Source: an uncultured Bacteroidales bacterium
GTDB lineage: Bacteria; Bacteroidota; Bacteroidia; Bacteroidales; Muribaculaceae
Reading direction: 5' to 3'
Assembly: GCA_958418815.1 (NCBI GenBank)
Contig: CATZGB010000058.1
Coordinates: 1-12,168 of the forward strand
Length of the DNA: 12,168 bases
The notes under the pieces were generated by a model. It ran no database searches and was not told where the DNA came from. It was given only the letters and a program-made list of their open reading frames with translations. A program made the position numbers and the translations under genes. Below are positions 1 to 6,098 of the stretch, in pieces; the stretch's first letter is position 1; the number at the start of each line of letters is the position of its first letter.

Positions 1-248
1 TTGAATTTCAATAATTTCAAAGAACTCTTATGATTTTTTAGTGGACACTAATGATGTATTGTTTCGTTTGATATTCATAATATGGGTGTAACTTGTTTTC
101 TCACCCAAATTTACACCCATTTTGAGCGATGTCAAAATACGCTTTACGATTGTTAACAATTCATCACACAAGCGTAATTGACCTAATATCAAACAACTGA
201 ACTTTTATGATTGTTCATGGCTCCATTGTTTTCGGTGCGCTGTACTCC
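1..248. other. AT-rich gene-free left flank with inverted repeats
   Basis: I see no convincing complete gene here. Composition is much more AT-rich than the rest of the window. The first frame stays open for ten codons and stops at 31-33, so it could be the last residues of a gene to the left. There are four symmetric elements. TTAGTG-GA-CACTAA lies at 38-51. GTTTGATATT (66-75) is matched by its reverse complement at 185-194. ATGGGTGTAA (82-91) is matched by its reverse complement at 111-120. The perfect palindrome ATTGTTAACAAT lies at 149-160. Together they suggest the end of an insertion or integrated element, but nothing in the sequence names it. Confidence 0.5.
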
Positions 249-251
249 ACC

Positions 252-289
252 AAAAGCGAGCTTTGGATTTTTCCAAGGCTCGCTTTTTT
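252..289 (+). terminator. Rho-independent terminator, plus strand
   Basis: AAAAGCGAGC plus TTTGG (252-266) pairs with CCAAG plus GCTCGCTTTT (273-287) through one T-G wobble around a six-base loop. The 3' arm runs into six T residues. It would end a plus-strand transcript entering from the left of the window, and it separates that unit from the convergent esterase operon. Confidence 0.85.
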
Positions 290-351
290 CTTAATGTCCC
301 CCCGGCGAACGGCCTCCGGTGTGTCATTTGCGGGTCAGCGGATTTGTTTCA

Positions 352-390
352 TAAAAAGCACCCCAAAAGCTTTGTCTGGCTTTTGGGGTG
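352..390 (-). terminator. Rho-independent terminator of the GH3-esterase operon
   Basis: A perfect 12-base-pair stem joins CACCCCAAAAGC (359-370) to its reverse complement (379-390) around an eight-base loop. Read on the minus strand, the stem is followed by a CTTTTTATG tail. It lies 17 bases past the esterase stop codon, so it closes the minus-strand operon. Confidence 0.88.
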
Positions 391-406
391 TGGTTCATGG
401 GGCGGA

Positions 407-1711
407 TCAGTCGGCGGGGGAGGCCGTGGGGAGGGTGGAGAAGAACTCCATGAAACGGCCATACCAGTCGGGGGTGACCCAGTGGCCGTTCTCCGGCATG
501 ATTATGTAGCGTTTGTCGGGGGGGGCGAAGAGGTTGAATGAGGCGAAGTTGGTGTGGGGCGGGCAGACAGGGTCCTGCAGGCCGAAGGTGGCCAGCACGG
601 GGCATGTCACCCAGGGGGCGAGGTTCTTGGTGTCGAAGTATGACAGGAAACGATACATCTCCTGGTCAGAGAGCCCTTTCTCCTTTTGGCAACGCCGGGC
701 CACCTCGGCCGGCCAATGGACGATGCGGAAATAGTCGGGGAAGTCGCCGAGGAAGGTGACCGCCGGGGCAATGGCCTTGATGCGGCCTCCGCCGAGAGCA
801 GCCGAGGCGACGGTGAACGCTCCTCCCTGGCTCTGTCCCTGTGAGTAGACACGGGCGGTGTCGGTCTTCTCGCGGGAGGTGACGAAGTCGATGGCGCGCA
901 CCACATCCATGAACGCGGCGCGGTAATAATAGCGGTCTTTGTCGCCGAAGTTCCAGGCAAACCAGTCGCCGTAGTGGTTCTTGCCGTCGCGGTTGTCGAG
1001 CAGCTGTCCGCGTGTGGAGAGATAAAACTCAATCCATCCGGGATTGTCGTCGGGGTTGCCGTAATAAATCTGGGATGTGCCGCCGTCATAACCCTGGTAG
1101 GTGATAAGGGCCGGATATTTGCCAGGGGCCACCGGCTCGGAGTAGAAGCCGCGTATCACCACCGGCTCTCCACCCGTCGAGTCGGGGAGCGATTTCATCT
1201 CCACCAGGTATACATTCTTGTTTTCAGACGAGCGGTAAGGGTCGCGGGTGAGCTTGTATTCCGGGGCCACGGCGGCAAGCTCGTCGAGGGCTTGGCTCCA
1301 GAATGCCTCGAAGTCGGGCTGGCGGTCGAGAGGGGAGGCTATCGCCGTCGGGGCATAACCGAAATTGAATGGGTCGAGTGTTGTCTCCCCCACCGTCACC
1401 GTCGCACGGTAGAAACCGGGCGACACCGGAAGGTTGTCAAAAACCATGCGGGCGGTGTCGCCCGGCGCGACAGTCACCTCTCGCGAGAACTCTCCGGCAG
1501 GTAGCTTCGTGTCGGTCTGCACGGCGAGGCTCACCGTGGTGGAGGCAGCCTCCCCGTCAGGGTTGCTGACAATTACCGATACCTGGGGGGCCTCCCCCTC
1601 CTCCCAGCACCGCAGGCTGGACTTGTCGACCCGGCCGCCGATCGCAGCCGAGGCCGTCAGGAATGCTCCCGCCATCATTGCGACGGCGGGGAGCAGATGT
1701 CTTTGATTCAT
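407..1711 (-). CDS. Exported acetyl-xylan esterase / cephalosporin-C deacetylase (CE7 family)
   Basis: A 434-residue alpha/beta-hydrolase that should remove acetyl groups from xylan or xylo-oligosaccharides, probably in the periplasm. The first 22 or so residues form a signal peptide with an AlaSerAla-type cleavage region. Residues about 25-120 form an extra domain that looks like a beta-sandwich and is absent from the roughly 320-residue canonical CE7 enzymes. The hydrolase domain follows. It has the CE7 RGQ motif (234-236), the nucleophile motif GQSQGG with Ser294, acid Asp380 in the GLQDPVCPP segment, and His410 in NGHW, so the catalytic triad is complete. The start lies 27 bases after the GH3 stop with no terminator between, so the two are almost certainly one operon ending at the hairpin at 359-390. 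There is no strong Shine-Dalgarno sequence, as is usual in Bacteroidota. The family call is firm. The true substrate (xylan, short oligosaccharides or other acetyl esters) is inference. Confidence 0.9.
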   Translation of the reverse strand: MNQRHLLPAVAMMAGAFLTASAAIGGRVDKSSLRCWEEGEAPQVSVIVSNPDGEAASTTVSLAVQTDTKLPAGEFSREVTVAPGDTARMVFDNLPVSPGFYRATVTVGETTLDPFNFGYAPTAIASPLDRQPDFEAFWSQALDELAAVAPEYKLTRDPYRSSENKNVYLVEMKSLPDSTGGEPVVIRGFYSEPVAPGKYPALITYQGYDGGTSQIYYGNPDDNPGWIEFYLSTRGQLLDNRDGKNHYGDWFAWNFGDKDRYYYRAAFMDVVRAIDFVTSREKTDTARVYSQGQSQGGAFTVASAALGGGRIKAIAPAVTFLGDFPDYFRIVHWPAEVARRCQKEKGLSDQEMYRFLSYFDTKNLAPWVTCPVLATFGLQDPVCPPHTNFASFNLFAPPDKRYIIMPENGHWVTPDWYGRFMEFFSTLPTASPAD

Positions 1712-1738
1712 ATATGTCTTGATAAGTAAGGAATTGCG

Positions 1739-3988
1739 TCAGTCGGTGAGGGAGAAAGAGACGGGAGTGCCGTCGACGCTGTTGCCGGCGGTCCACACCC
1801 GGAACTCTCCAGCCTCGATGAGGGGCTTGCCGTCAAGGCCGTGGAAAGAGAGCTGCGACGGGGAGAGCGTGAAGCTGACCACCCGGCTTTCGCCCGGGCG
1901 CAGGGTCACTTTCTGGAAATCTTTAAGCTCCTTTACCGGACGGGCGAGGGAGCCGACCAGGTCGCGGACATAGAGCTGCACGGTCTCAGCTCCCTCCCGG
2001 TCGCCGGTGTTGGTGACGGTGCATTCGACAGTCAGCGGGGTTTCGGAACCGATGGCCATAGAGGTGGCAGACAGGCGCGGGGCCGAGATGTCGAAGGTGG
2101 TGTAGCTCAGTCCGTAGCCGAAGGGGTAGAGCGGGTCTTTCCCGGCGTCGAGATAATAAGATGTGCATCCGGTCGAGGTCTGGGGAGCCTCCACCGGGAT
2201 GGCGTCGAGGTCGACGGTCCACTCCGGCGGACGGCCAGTGTTCTTGTGGGCGTAATACATCGGATATTGTCCGGTCATCCTGGCCATCGTCACGGGCAGT
2301 TTGCCCGAGGGGTTGGCCTTGCCTGAGATGATGTTGGCCAGGGCCTCCCCGGCCATGGTGCCGCCATGGAACGCGTACAACACCGCGTCGGCCATGTCGA
2401 TTTCCCTGCCTACGGTCAGCGGGCGGCCGGCCATGAACACCACCGCCACGGGCTTGCCTGTCGCACACACAGCCTCAAGCAGGGCGGTCTGGGCCCCTTT
2501 CAGGCCGAGGTCGGCCATCGAGTGGGCCTCACCCGACATCACAGCCTCCTCCCCGACGAAACACACCACCACGTCGGCCTCGCGGGCGGCTTTGACAGCT
2601 GCCGGGATGCCGTCAGGGTTCTTGTCGCGGGTATATCCCAGTCCGGGGGCGTAGATGACATTCTCCTCGCCGTAGAGGCGGCGCAGGGCCGCCAGCGGGG
2701 TCACCGACCGTTCACGCTGCAGGTCAGGTGCCCAGGTGCCCCCCTGGTCGTAGGGCGCGTCGGCCATCGGCCCGATCACGGCAACTTTGCCAGGCTTCAA
2801 ACCCAGTGGGAGCATACCGCCGTTTTTCAGCAGAATCGTCCCCTCCTCGGCGGCCCTTGTGGCGGCGGCCAAATGGGCCAGGGCATAGGCGGGCGACGGC
2901 CTGGACAGGTCGATGTAGGGGTTGTCGAAGAGTCCGAGGCGGAATTTCAGGCGCAGCACGTTGCGCACCAGTCCGTCAACCACCGTCTCGTCGAGCCTCC
3001 CCTCCCTGACCAGCGTCTCCATCGCGTCGGGATATGCGTGGCCCTCCATGTCGATGTCGACCCCGGCGGTGGCGGCCAGCATCGTGGCGTCGCGCTTGTC
3101 GGCGGCCACGCCGTGGTTTATCATCTCGGTGATGGCGTTCCAGTCGCTGACCAGCACTCCGTCGAATCCCCAGCGGTCACGCAGCACATCGCGCATGAGC
3201 CAGCTGTTGCCCGACGAGGGCACGCCGTTTATGTCGTTGAATGATGTCATGAATGTGGCCACCCCGGCTCCGGCGGCAGCCTCGAACGGCGGCAGCACCA
3301 CATCCTCAAGCAGTGGCAGCGGCAGCCAGGTGGTGTTGTAGTCCTTTCCCGCCTCACTGAACCCGTAGCCGGCGAAATGCTTGGCGCATGCGGCCATCGC
3401 CGTCGGGTCGGCCAGGTTGTCGGTCTGGTAGCCGCGTATCATCGCCAGCCCCATCCGCTCGTTTAGCAGCGGGTCTTCCCCCGCCGACTCGGCGATGCGG
3501 CCCCAGCGCGCGTCACGCGAGACATCCATCATCGGGGAGAAAGTCCAGCGGATTCCCGAGGCTGTGGCCTCCACGGCGGCTATGCGGGCCGCCTCCTCCA
3601 CCAGCTGGGGATTCCAGGTCGCGGCCTGCCCCAGGGGAATCGGGAACACCGTGTTGAACCCGTGTATCACGTCGCGCGCGAAAATCAGCGGAATGCCGAG
3701 GCGCGACTCCTCCACCGCCTTGCGCTGCAGGCCGTTGACCACCTCAGGGTCGACCTCATTGATGATCGAGCCGACCCTTCCGGCGGCCACCGCCGCGCCG
3801 AGGGTGTCAAACCGCGCCGCGTTGAGCTGGTTGAGCTGCCCGATTTTCTCCTGTATCGTCATCCGGGCCATCAGGGAATCTATGCGGGCCTCGGTGGCGG
3901 CATCCCTTCCGGTCGCCGCTATGCAGCAGGCGACACCCATGAATGCGGCTGCCGCGATGGCCATTGTTTTTTCAAAAGGTATTTTCAT
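1739..3988 (-). CDS. bglX: Exported GH3 beta-glycosidase, BglX type
   Basis: A 749-residue glycoside hydrolase family 3 enzyme that should release terminal beta-linked glucose or xylose from oligosaccharides by a retaining mechanism. Residues 1 to about 25 form a signal peptide. Cys21/Cys22 follow a weak lipobox-like GVA, so a lipoprotein is possible but not clear. The N-terminal barrel spans about 30-355, with the KHFAGYG motif (Lys203, His204) and nucleophile Asp282 in VSDW. The second alpha/beta domain spans about 380-600, with a likely acid/base Glu487 in SGEAHS. A C-terminal fibronectin-III-like domain lies at about 650-735 and includes the usual VTNTGDREG and VQLYV segments. The length matches E. 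coli BglX. The gene is first in an operon with the CE7 esterase, driven from the promoter at 4098-4128. The partner suggests xylan-derived substrates, but GH3 specificity cannot be read from the sequence, and beta-glucosidase or beta-xylosidase are both possible. Confidence 0.92.
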   Translation of the reverse strand: MKIPFEKTMAIAAAAFMGVACCIAATGRDAATEARIDSLMARMTIQEKIGQLNQLNAARFDTLGAAVAAGRVGSIINEVDPEVVNGLQRKAVEESRLGIPLIFARDVIHGFNTVFPIPLGQAATWNPQLVEEAARIAAVEATASGIRWTFSPMMDVSRDARWGRIAESAGEDPLLNERMGLAMIRGYQTDNLADPTAMAACAKHFAGYGFSEAGKDYNTTWLPLPLLEDVVLPPFEAAAGAGVATFMTSFNDINGVPSSGNSWLMRDVLRDRWGFDGVLVSDWNAITEMINHGVAADKRDATMLAATAGVDIDMEGHAYPDAMETLVREGRLDETVVDGLVRNVLRLKFRLGLFDNPYIDLSRPSPAYALAHLAAATRAAEEGTILLKNGGMLPLGLKPGKVAVIGPMADAPYDQGGTWAPDLQRERSVTPLAALRRLYGEENVIYAPGLGYTRDKNPDGIPAAVKAAREADVVVCFVGEEAVMSGEAHSMADLGLKGAQTALLEAVCATGKPVAVVFMAGRPLTVGREIDMADAVLYAFHGGTMAGEALANIISGKANPSGKLPVTMARMTGQYPMYYAHKNTGRPPEWTVDLDAIPVEAPQTSTGCTSYYLDAGKDPLYPFGYGLSYTTFDISAPRLSATSMAIGSETPLTVECTVTNTGDREGAETVQLYVRDLVGSLARPVKELKDFQKVTLRPGESRVVSFTLSPSQLSFHGLDGKPLIEAGEFRVWTAGNSVDGTPVSFSLTD

Positions 3989-4013
3989 CTAAGGAAATGT
4001 TTTTTGGGCTCCA

Positions 4014-4086
4014 GGCCGCCGTCGGGCGGCCATATTTGATAAGGTTTGCCAATCGCAGGCCCCCGTCTCTGCAAGAGCCGGGGCCT
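4014..4086 (-). promoter_or_regulatory. Two GC-rich hairpins in the GH3 mRNA leader
   Basis: Two stems lie between the promoter and the GH3 start. The first (4057-4086) pairs AGGCCCC with GGGGCCT, plus an inner CTCT/AGAG stem around a three-base loop, and begins within a few bases of the expected transcript 5' end. The second (4014-4031) is a perfect seven-base-pair stem, GGCCGCC/GGCGGCC, with a four-base loop, 25 bases upstream of the ATG. Neither has a T tract on the minus strand, so they are not terminators. A role in mRNA stability or translation is inference. Confidence 0.5.
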
Positions 4087-4097
4087 GTATCAGGTCA

Positions 4098-4128
4098 CAA
4101 AGTTACCGATTTTTCCTGATGACCACAA
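4098..4128 (-). promoter_or_regulatory. Bacteroidota-type promoter for the GH3-esterase operon
   Basis: On the minus strand, TTG (4126-4128) is followed after exactly 20 bases by TAACTTTG (4098-4105), matching the -33/-7 pattern TTTG...TAnnTTTG. Transcription would start near 4091 and give a leader of about 100 bases before the GH3 ATG. Bases 4129-4224, between this promoter and the hipT stop, hold no gene and no clear terminator, so some read-through from hipBST into the operon is possible. Confidence 0.72.
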
Positions 4129-4224
4129 TATCGCAGGCTCCATCCAGGCCGGTTTCATCAACTTTTTGCCGACAGAGTCATAAAGCATGGACCTCCCGGG
4201 CATAAGGATGATGGAATTGTCTGT

Positions 4225-5178
4225 TCACTGCTCCCCTACGCAGAAAAGGCGGCCAGCCATCGACTCTATCTGCGCCCGATATGCCTGTTTCATTTCATCT
4301 GACAGGAAAGATTCGTCAATTAAGTTTTGCCATTTCGGAATGACTTTGTGGAACCTTTTGAAGAGGTTTGAAATAGCCTTGTCATCCATCCCGCTATCGA
4401 GCATGGCGTTTTCAAAGTCGCTCCTTTTTATCCGCTTTTTCTTGCCTTTAAGCGTCAGTGCGAGTTCCTCGTCATCGTCAGGCATCACGATTGAAGTGGA
4501 TATGAGGTCATACGCCGGAGTCAGCATGTAATTGTCCGCCGGGCGGTAAAGCGAGAAGTTCTTCAGGTGCATATCAGCATTGCCTGTCAGCCATGAGAAG
4601 ACCACTACTTCCCAGAAGTTGACGACATCCAATAGCGGTGCTGCCGAGTATTGTTTTATCAATTTCGCTATACGCTCGTATGAGCCTTTATATTTATCCT
4701 CGGTCAGACGCTCCGACAACTGGCACATATCTTCCATCGCAATCTTGTCGCCCTTCTTGGTTCGGTCAACGCGGCGGGTTATGTAACATAACTCGCCGTC
4801 GGCAAAGCGTATCAGCGAATGTGGAACAGTCTTGATTCCTGCCGCTTCTGCCATATGCATGGTCAGGTCCTCATTCTCCGGAAGATTGGCAAATCGGTCG
4901 GTCTGAGGTTTGAGGATAAACCGTCCCCATAATCCGACAATAGTAAAGCGTTGCGGTTCTCCGGCATGGCCCCTTGCGATGTCGAGTGAGAGTTTTGCCT
5001 GGACTCCGGTCACAGTTGTGCTCGCTGTTACAATCTCGCGCGCCAGTTCCTTGATGTTGGCTCTGGTATAAGGAAGCACCGGCACAGTCGTAGACTCAAA
5101 TATTTTGCGGGCACACGATTTATGATAATCCACCTCGCCATCAGCGAGCGGTTTATAGCAATAAAGACACTTACGCAT
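4225..5178 (-). CDS. hipT: HipT-like Ser/Thr kinase toxin (HipA catalytic part) with N-terminal zinc-ribbon-like motif
   Basis: A 317-residue HipA-family kinase lacking the first HipA N-subdomain, which is encoded separately by the upstream gene. Residues 4-22 read CxxC then HxxxC (Cys4, Cys7, His19, Cys22), a probable zinc knuckle. The gly-rich loop is TVTGVQAKLSL (from Thr55), with ATP-binding Lys90 in FILKPQ, catalytic Asp202 in the NADMHLKN motif, and metal-binding Asp224 in TPAYDLIS, so it should be an active kinase. In E. coli HipT this loop carries two autophosphorylated serines (SIS); here the equivalent positions appear to be Thr55 and Thr57. Known relatives phosphorylate aminoacyl-tRNA synthetases (HipA on GltX, HipT on TrpS); the target here is unknown. 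I chose ATG 5178 over the in-frame TTG at 5184 because a strong AAGGAGGT sits at the right spacing. The start overlaps the hipS stop, so translation is probably coupled. The GC content is lower than in flanking genes, which suggests transfer. Confidence 0.87.
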   Translation of the reverse strand: MRKCLYCYKPLADGEVDYHKSCARKIFESTTVPVLPYTRANIKELAREIVTASTTVTGVQAKLSLDIARGHAGEPQRFTIVGLWGRFILKPQTDRFANLPENEDLTMHMAEAAGIKTVPHSLIRFADGELCYITRRVDRTKKGDKIAMEDMCQLSERLTEDKYKGSYERIAKLIKQYSAAPLLDVVNFWEVVVFSWLTGNADMHLKNFSLYRPADNYMLTPAYDLISTSIVMPDDDEELALTLKGKKKRIKRSDFENAMLDSGMDDKAISNLFKRFHKVIPKWQNLIDESFLSDEMKQAYRAQIESMAGRLFCVGEQ

Positions 5179-5509
5179 TTTCAACCTCCTTACCTTCGAG
5201 TGGTATTACGCTGACATTTCCGATGCAATCCTTGCAACAGGCAAGAAGCAGAGAAAATCTGTCACGGGCAGAGATTTTCCAACTCTGTTCTGCGATATCA
5301 AGAAGCCACCCTTCCGGTATCAGTCCGTCGAAGAATGGGAATAATACCTTGTCGCGATATGGTTTTTCAGTCAATGGCATTGTCAGACTGACAGCCTCGG
5401 CATTCTCAGATTGCAGATAGTCGTGTTCATACTTGAACTCATAGCCCGAGTCATCCTCAGTCAGCACTCCTGCAAGACTCTTTCCTACATACACTCGCGC
5501 CCGTCTCAT
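5171..5509 (-). CDS. hipS: HipS-like small protein (HipA N-terminal subdomain 1)
   Basis: A 112-residue protein equivalent to the first N-terminal subdomain of HipA (the 'couple_hipA' domain). Recognisable segments are the amino-terminal VYVGKSLAGVL strand pair, LTMPLTEKPY (42-51), FFDGLIPEGWLLDI (59-72), and the LLACCKDCIGNVSVIP stretch (88-103). In the E. coli HipBST system the equivalent protein is the antitoxin and inserts a tryptophan into the HipT active site. Trp68 in PEGW is the likely counterpart, by inference. The ATG overlaps the hipB stop as ATGA, and its 3' end carries the hipT ribosome-binding site, so all three genes are tightly coupled. The alternative reading, a HipA gene broken by a frameshift, is less likely because both junctions are well-formed starts and stops and the gene order matches HipBST. 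Confidence 0.85.
   Translation of the reverse strand: MRRARVYVGKSLAGVLTEDDSGYEFKYEHDYLQSENAEAVSLTMPLTEKPYRDKVLFPFFDGLIPEGWLLDIAEQSWKISARDRFSLLLACCKDCIGNVSVIPLEGKEVENA
5181..5191 (-). promoter_or_regulatory. Strong Shine-Dalgarno for hipT inside hipS
   Basis: The minus strand reads AAGGAGGT followed by TGAAA and then the ATG at 5178, with six bases between AGGAGG and the start codon. It fixes the hipT start. It stands out because the other starts in this window lack a recognisable Shine-Dalgarno sequence. Confidence 0.8.
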
Positions 5510-5709
5510 GATTCAGATATTTTTTCCGGTGTCATGACGGCTCCGAACAAAGCCAATACCTGATTGACTTTATCCAGTCGGAGGGATTCCTTTCCCTGTT
5601 CAAGTTCTCGCACAAACCGCAGACCCACCCCAGATTTCTGGGACAAATCAACCTGTGTAAGCCCGAACTGCTTACGCATCTCTTTCACATATTTTGCCAA
5701 CTGAGTCAT
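5506..5709 (-). CDS. hipB: HipB-like XRE-family helix-turn-helix repressor
   Basis: A 67-residue XRE/Cro-type DNA-binding protein. The helix-turn-helix runs from about residue 17 to 37 (LTQVDLSQKSGVGLRFVREL), followed by the EQGKESLRLDKVNQVLALFG segment typical of HipB proteins. It is shorter than E. coli HipB (88 residues) and lacks its C-terminal tail. It is the first gene of the hipB-hipS-hipT operon and overlaps hipS by four bases. It should repress its own operon by binding the three TATACCC-N4-GGGTATA sites just upstream. The ATG at 5709 follows the first operator directly, with no Shine-Dalgarno sequence. In HipBST systems HipB is chiefly the autorepressor and booster, with HipS the antitoxin; that this holds here is inference. 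Confidence 0.87.
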   Translation of the reverse strand: MTQLAKYVKEMRKQFGLTQVDLSQKSGVGLRFVRELEQGKESLRLDKVNQVLALFGAVMTPEKISES

Positions 5710-5713
5710 AAAA

Positions 5714-5813
5714 TATACCCTTTTGGGTACAAAGATAATAAATGCGGCTCAAATTACACCGTAACGGGTATAAAATATTTCGTCCGACGCAAAATTATAC
5801 CCTTTGGGGTATA
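5714..5813 (-). promoter_or_regulatory. hipBST promoter with three operators phased at 41 bp
   Basis: Three copies of an 18-base inverted repeat with consensus TATACCC-N4-GGGTATA lie at 5714-5731 (13 of 14 arm bases match), 5755-5772 (12 of 14) and 5796-5813 (14 of 14). Their starts are exactly 41 bases apart, close to four helical turns. A minus-strand -7 box, TATCTTTG, lies at 5730-5737. The proximal operator covers the expected start point and the last two -7 bases, and the middle one covers the -33 position, which has no good TTG. HipB binding is the obvious reading, by analogy with E. coli HipB operators. Confidence 0.75.
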
Positions 5814-5860
5814 TCGCAATCCCAAAGATGGATATCGCTTCGAAAGCGCTGCGCGATAAC

Positions 5861-5877
5861 GAACCCTTGCAGGGTTC
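5861..5877. repeat. Short perfect inverted repeat
   Basis: GAACCC (5861-5866) pairs with GGGTTC (5872-5877) around five bases. It lies in the otherwise featureless spacer between the hip operators and the tRNA terminator. It has no T tract and no assigned role. Confidence 0.4.
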
Positions 5878-5895
5878 TCATCCCCGTTTTTACAT

Positions 5896-5930
5896 AAAAA
5901 AGCCACAAGTCGATGACTTGCAGCTTTTTT
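5896..5930 (-). terminator. Terminator after tRNA-Ser (potentially bidirectional)
   Basis: AAAAAAGC (5896-5903) pairs with GCTTTTTT (5923-5930). Inside a two-by-two mismatch, CAAGTC (5906-5911) pairs with GACTTG (5915-5920) around a three-base loop. It begins two bases past the tRNA 3' end on the minus strand, and A/T runs on both sides would let it work in either direction. It insulates the hipBST promoter from tRNA transcription. Confidence 0.85.
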
Positions 5931-5931
5931 G

Positions 5932-6018
5932 CGGAAAGACAGGGATTCGAACCCTGGGTACCCGTAAGGGTACAACGGTTTTCGAGACCGTCCCGATCGA
6001 CCACTCCGGCATCTTTCC
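5932..6018 (-). tRNA. tRNA-Ser(CGA)
   Basis: An 87-base class II tRNA. The acceptor stem pairs GGAAAGA (6012-6018) with TCTTTCC (5933-5939), with discriminator G at 5932 as expected for serine. The anticodon stem ACGGT/ACCGT frames loop CTCGAAA, giving anticodon CGA (5982-5984), which reads UCG. The long variable arm, GTACCC-TTAC-GGGTAC, is diagnostic of the serine/leucine/tyrosine class, and the T-arm has GGTTCGAATCC. CCA is not encoded. It has its own promoter (6069-6098) and terminator (5896-5930), so it appears to be monocistronic. Confidence 0.96.
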
Positions 6019-6068
6019 TCTGTGGCGGGGCGCTTCCCCCTTGCGGGCGCGCTTCCTTTATCGAGGGG

Positions 6069-6098
6069 CAAAGTTACGAAGTTTTTCTTGATTTGAAA
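6069..6098 (-). promoter_or_regulatory. Promoter of tRNA-Ser
   Basis: The minus strand carries a perfect -7 box, TAACTTTG (6069-6076), with a weaker TTTC (6095-6098) about 18-20 bases upstream. It sits about 50 bases upstream of the mature tRNA 5' end. The GC-rich leader between them contains GCGCTTCC twice (6030-6037 and 6049-6056), read on the plus strand. Bases 6099-6246 are T-rich with no gene visible. Confidence 0.62.

Noticed and set aside
2366..3244. A 292-residue plus-strand frame inside the GH3 gene
   Set aside because: The GH3 frame is complete with all catalytic motifs; the opposite frame has no family features or start signals.
5179..5184. TTG start for hipT at 5184
   Set aside because: The ATG at 5178 has an ideally spaced AGGAGG; the TTG would overlap that site's spacer.
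4225..5509. Frameshifted single hipA pseudogene
   Set aside because: Both gene junctions are clean overlapping stop/start pairs, hipT has a strong ribosome site, and the kinase motifs are intact, all fitting a natural split.
5861..5955. Possible tRNA-derived attachment site next to hipBST (CGAACCCT at 5860 and 5948)
   Set aside because: Only eight bases are shared, and both lie within unrelated short stems; there is no integrase in view and no longer duplication of the tRNA end.
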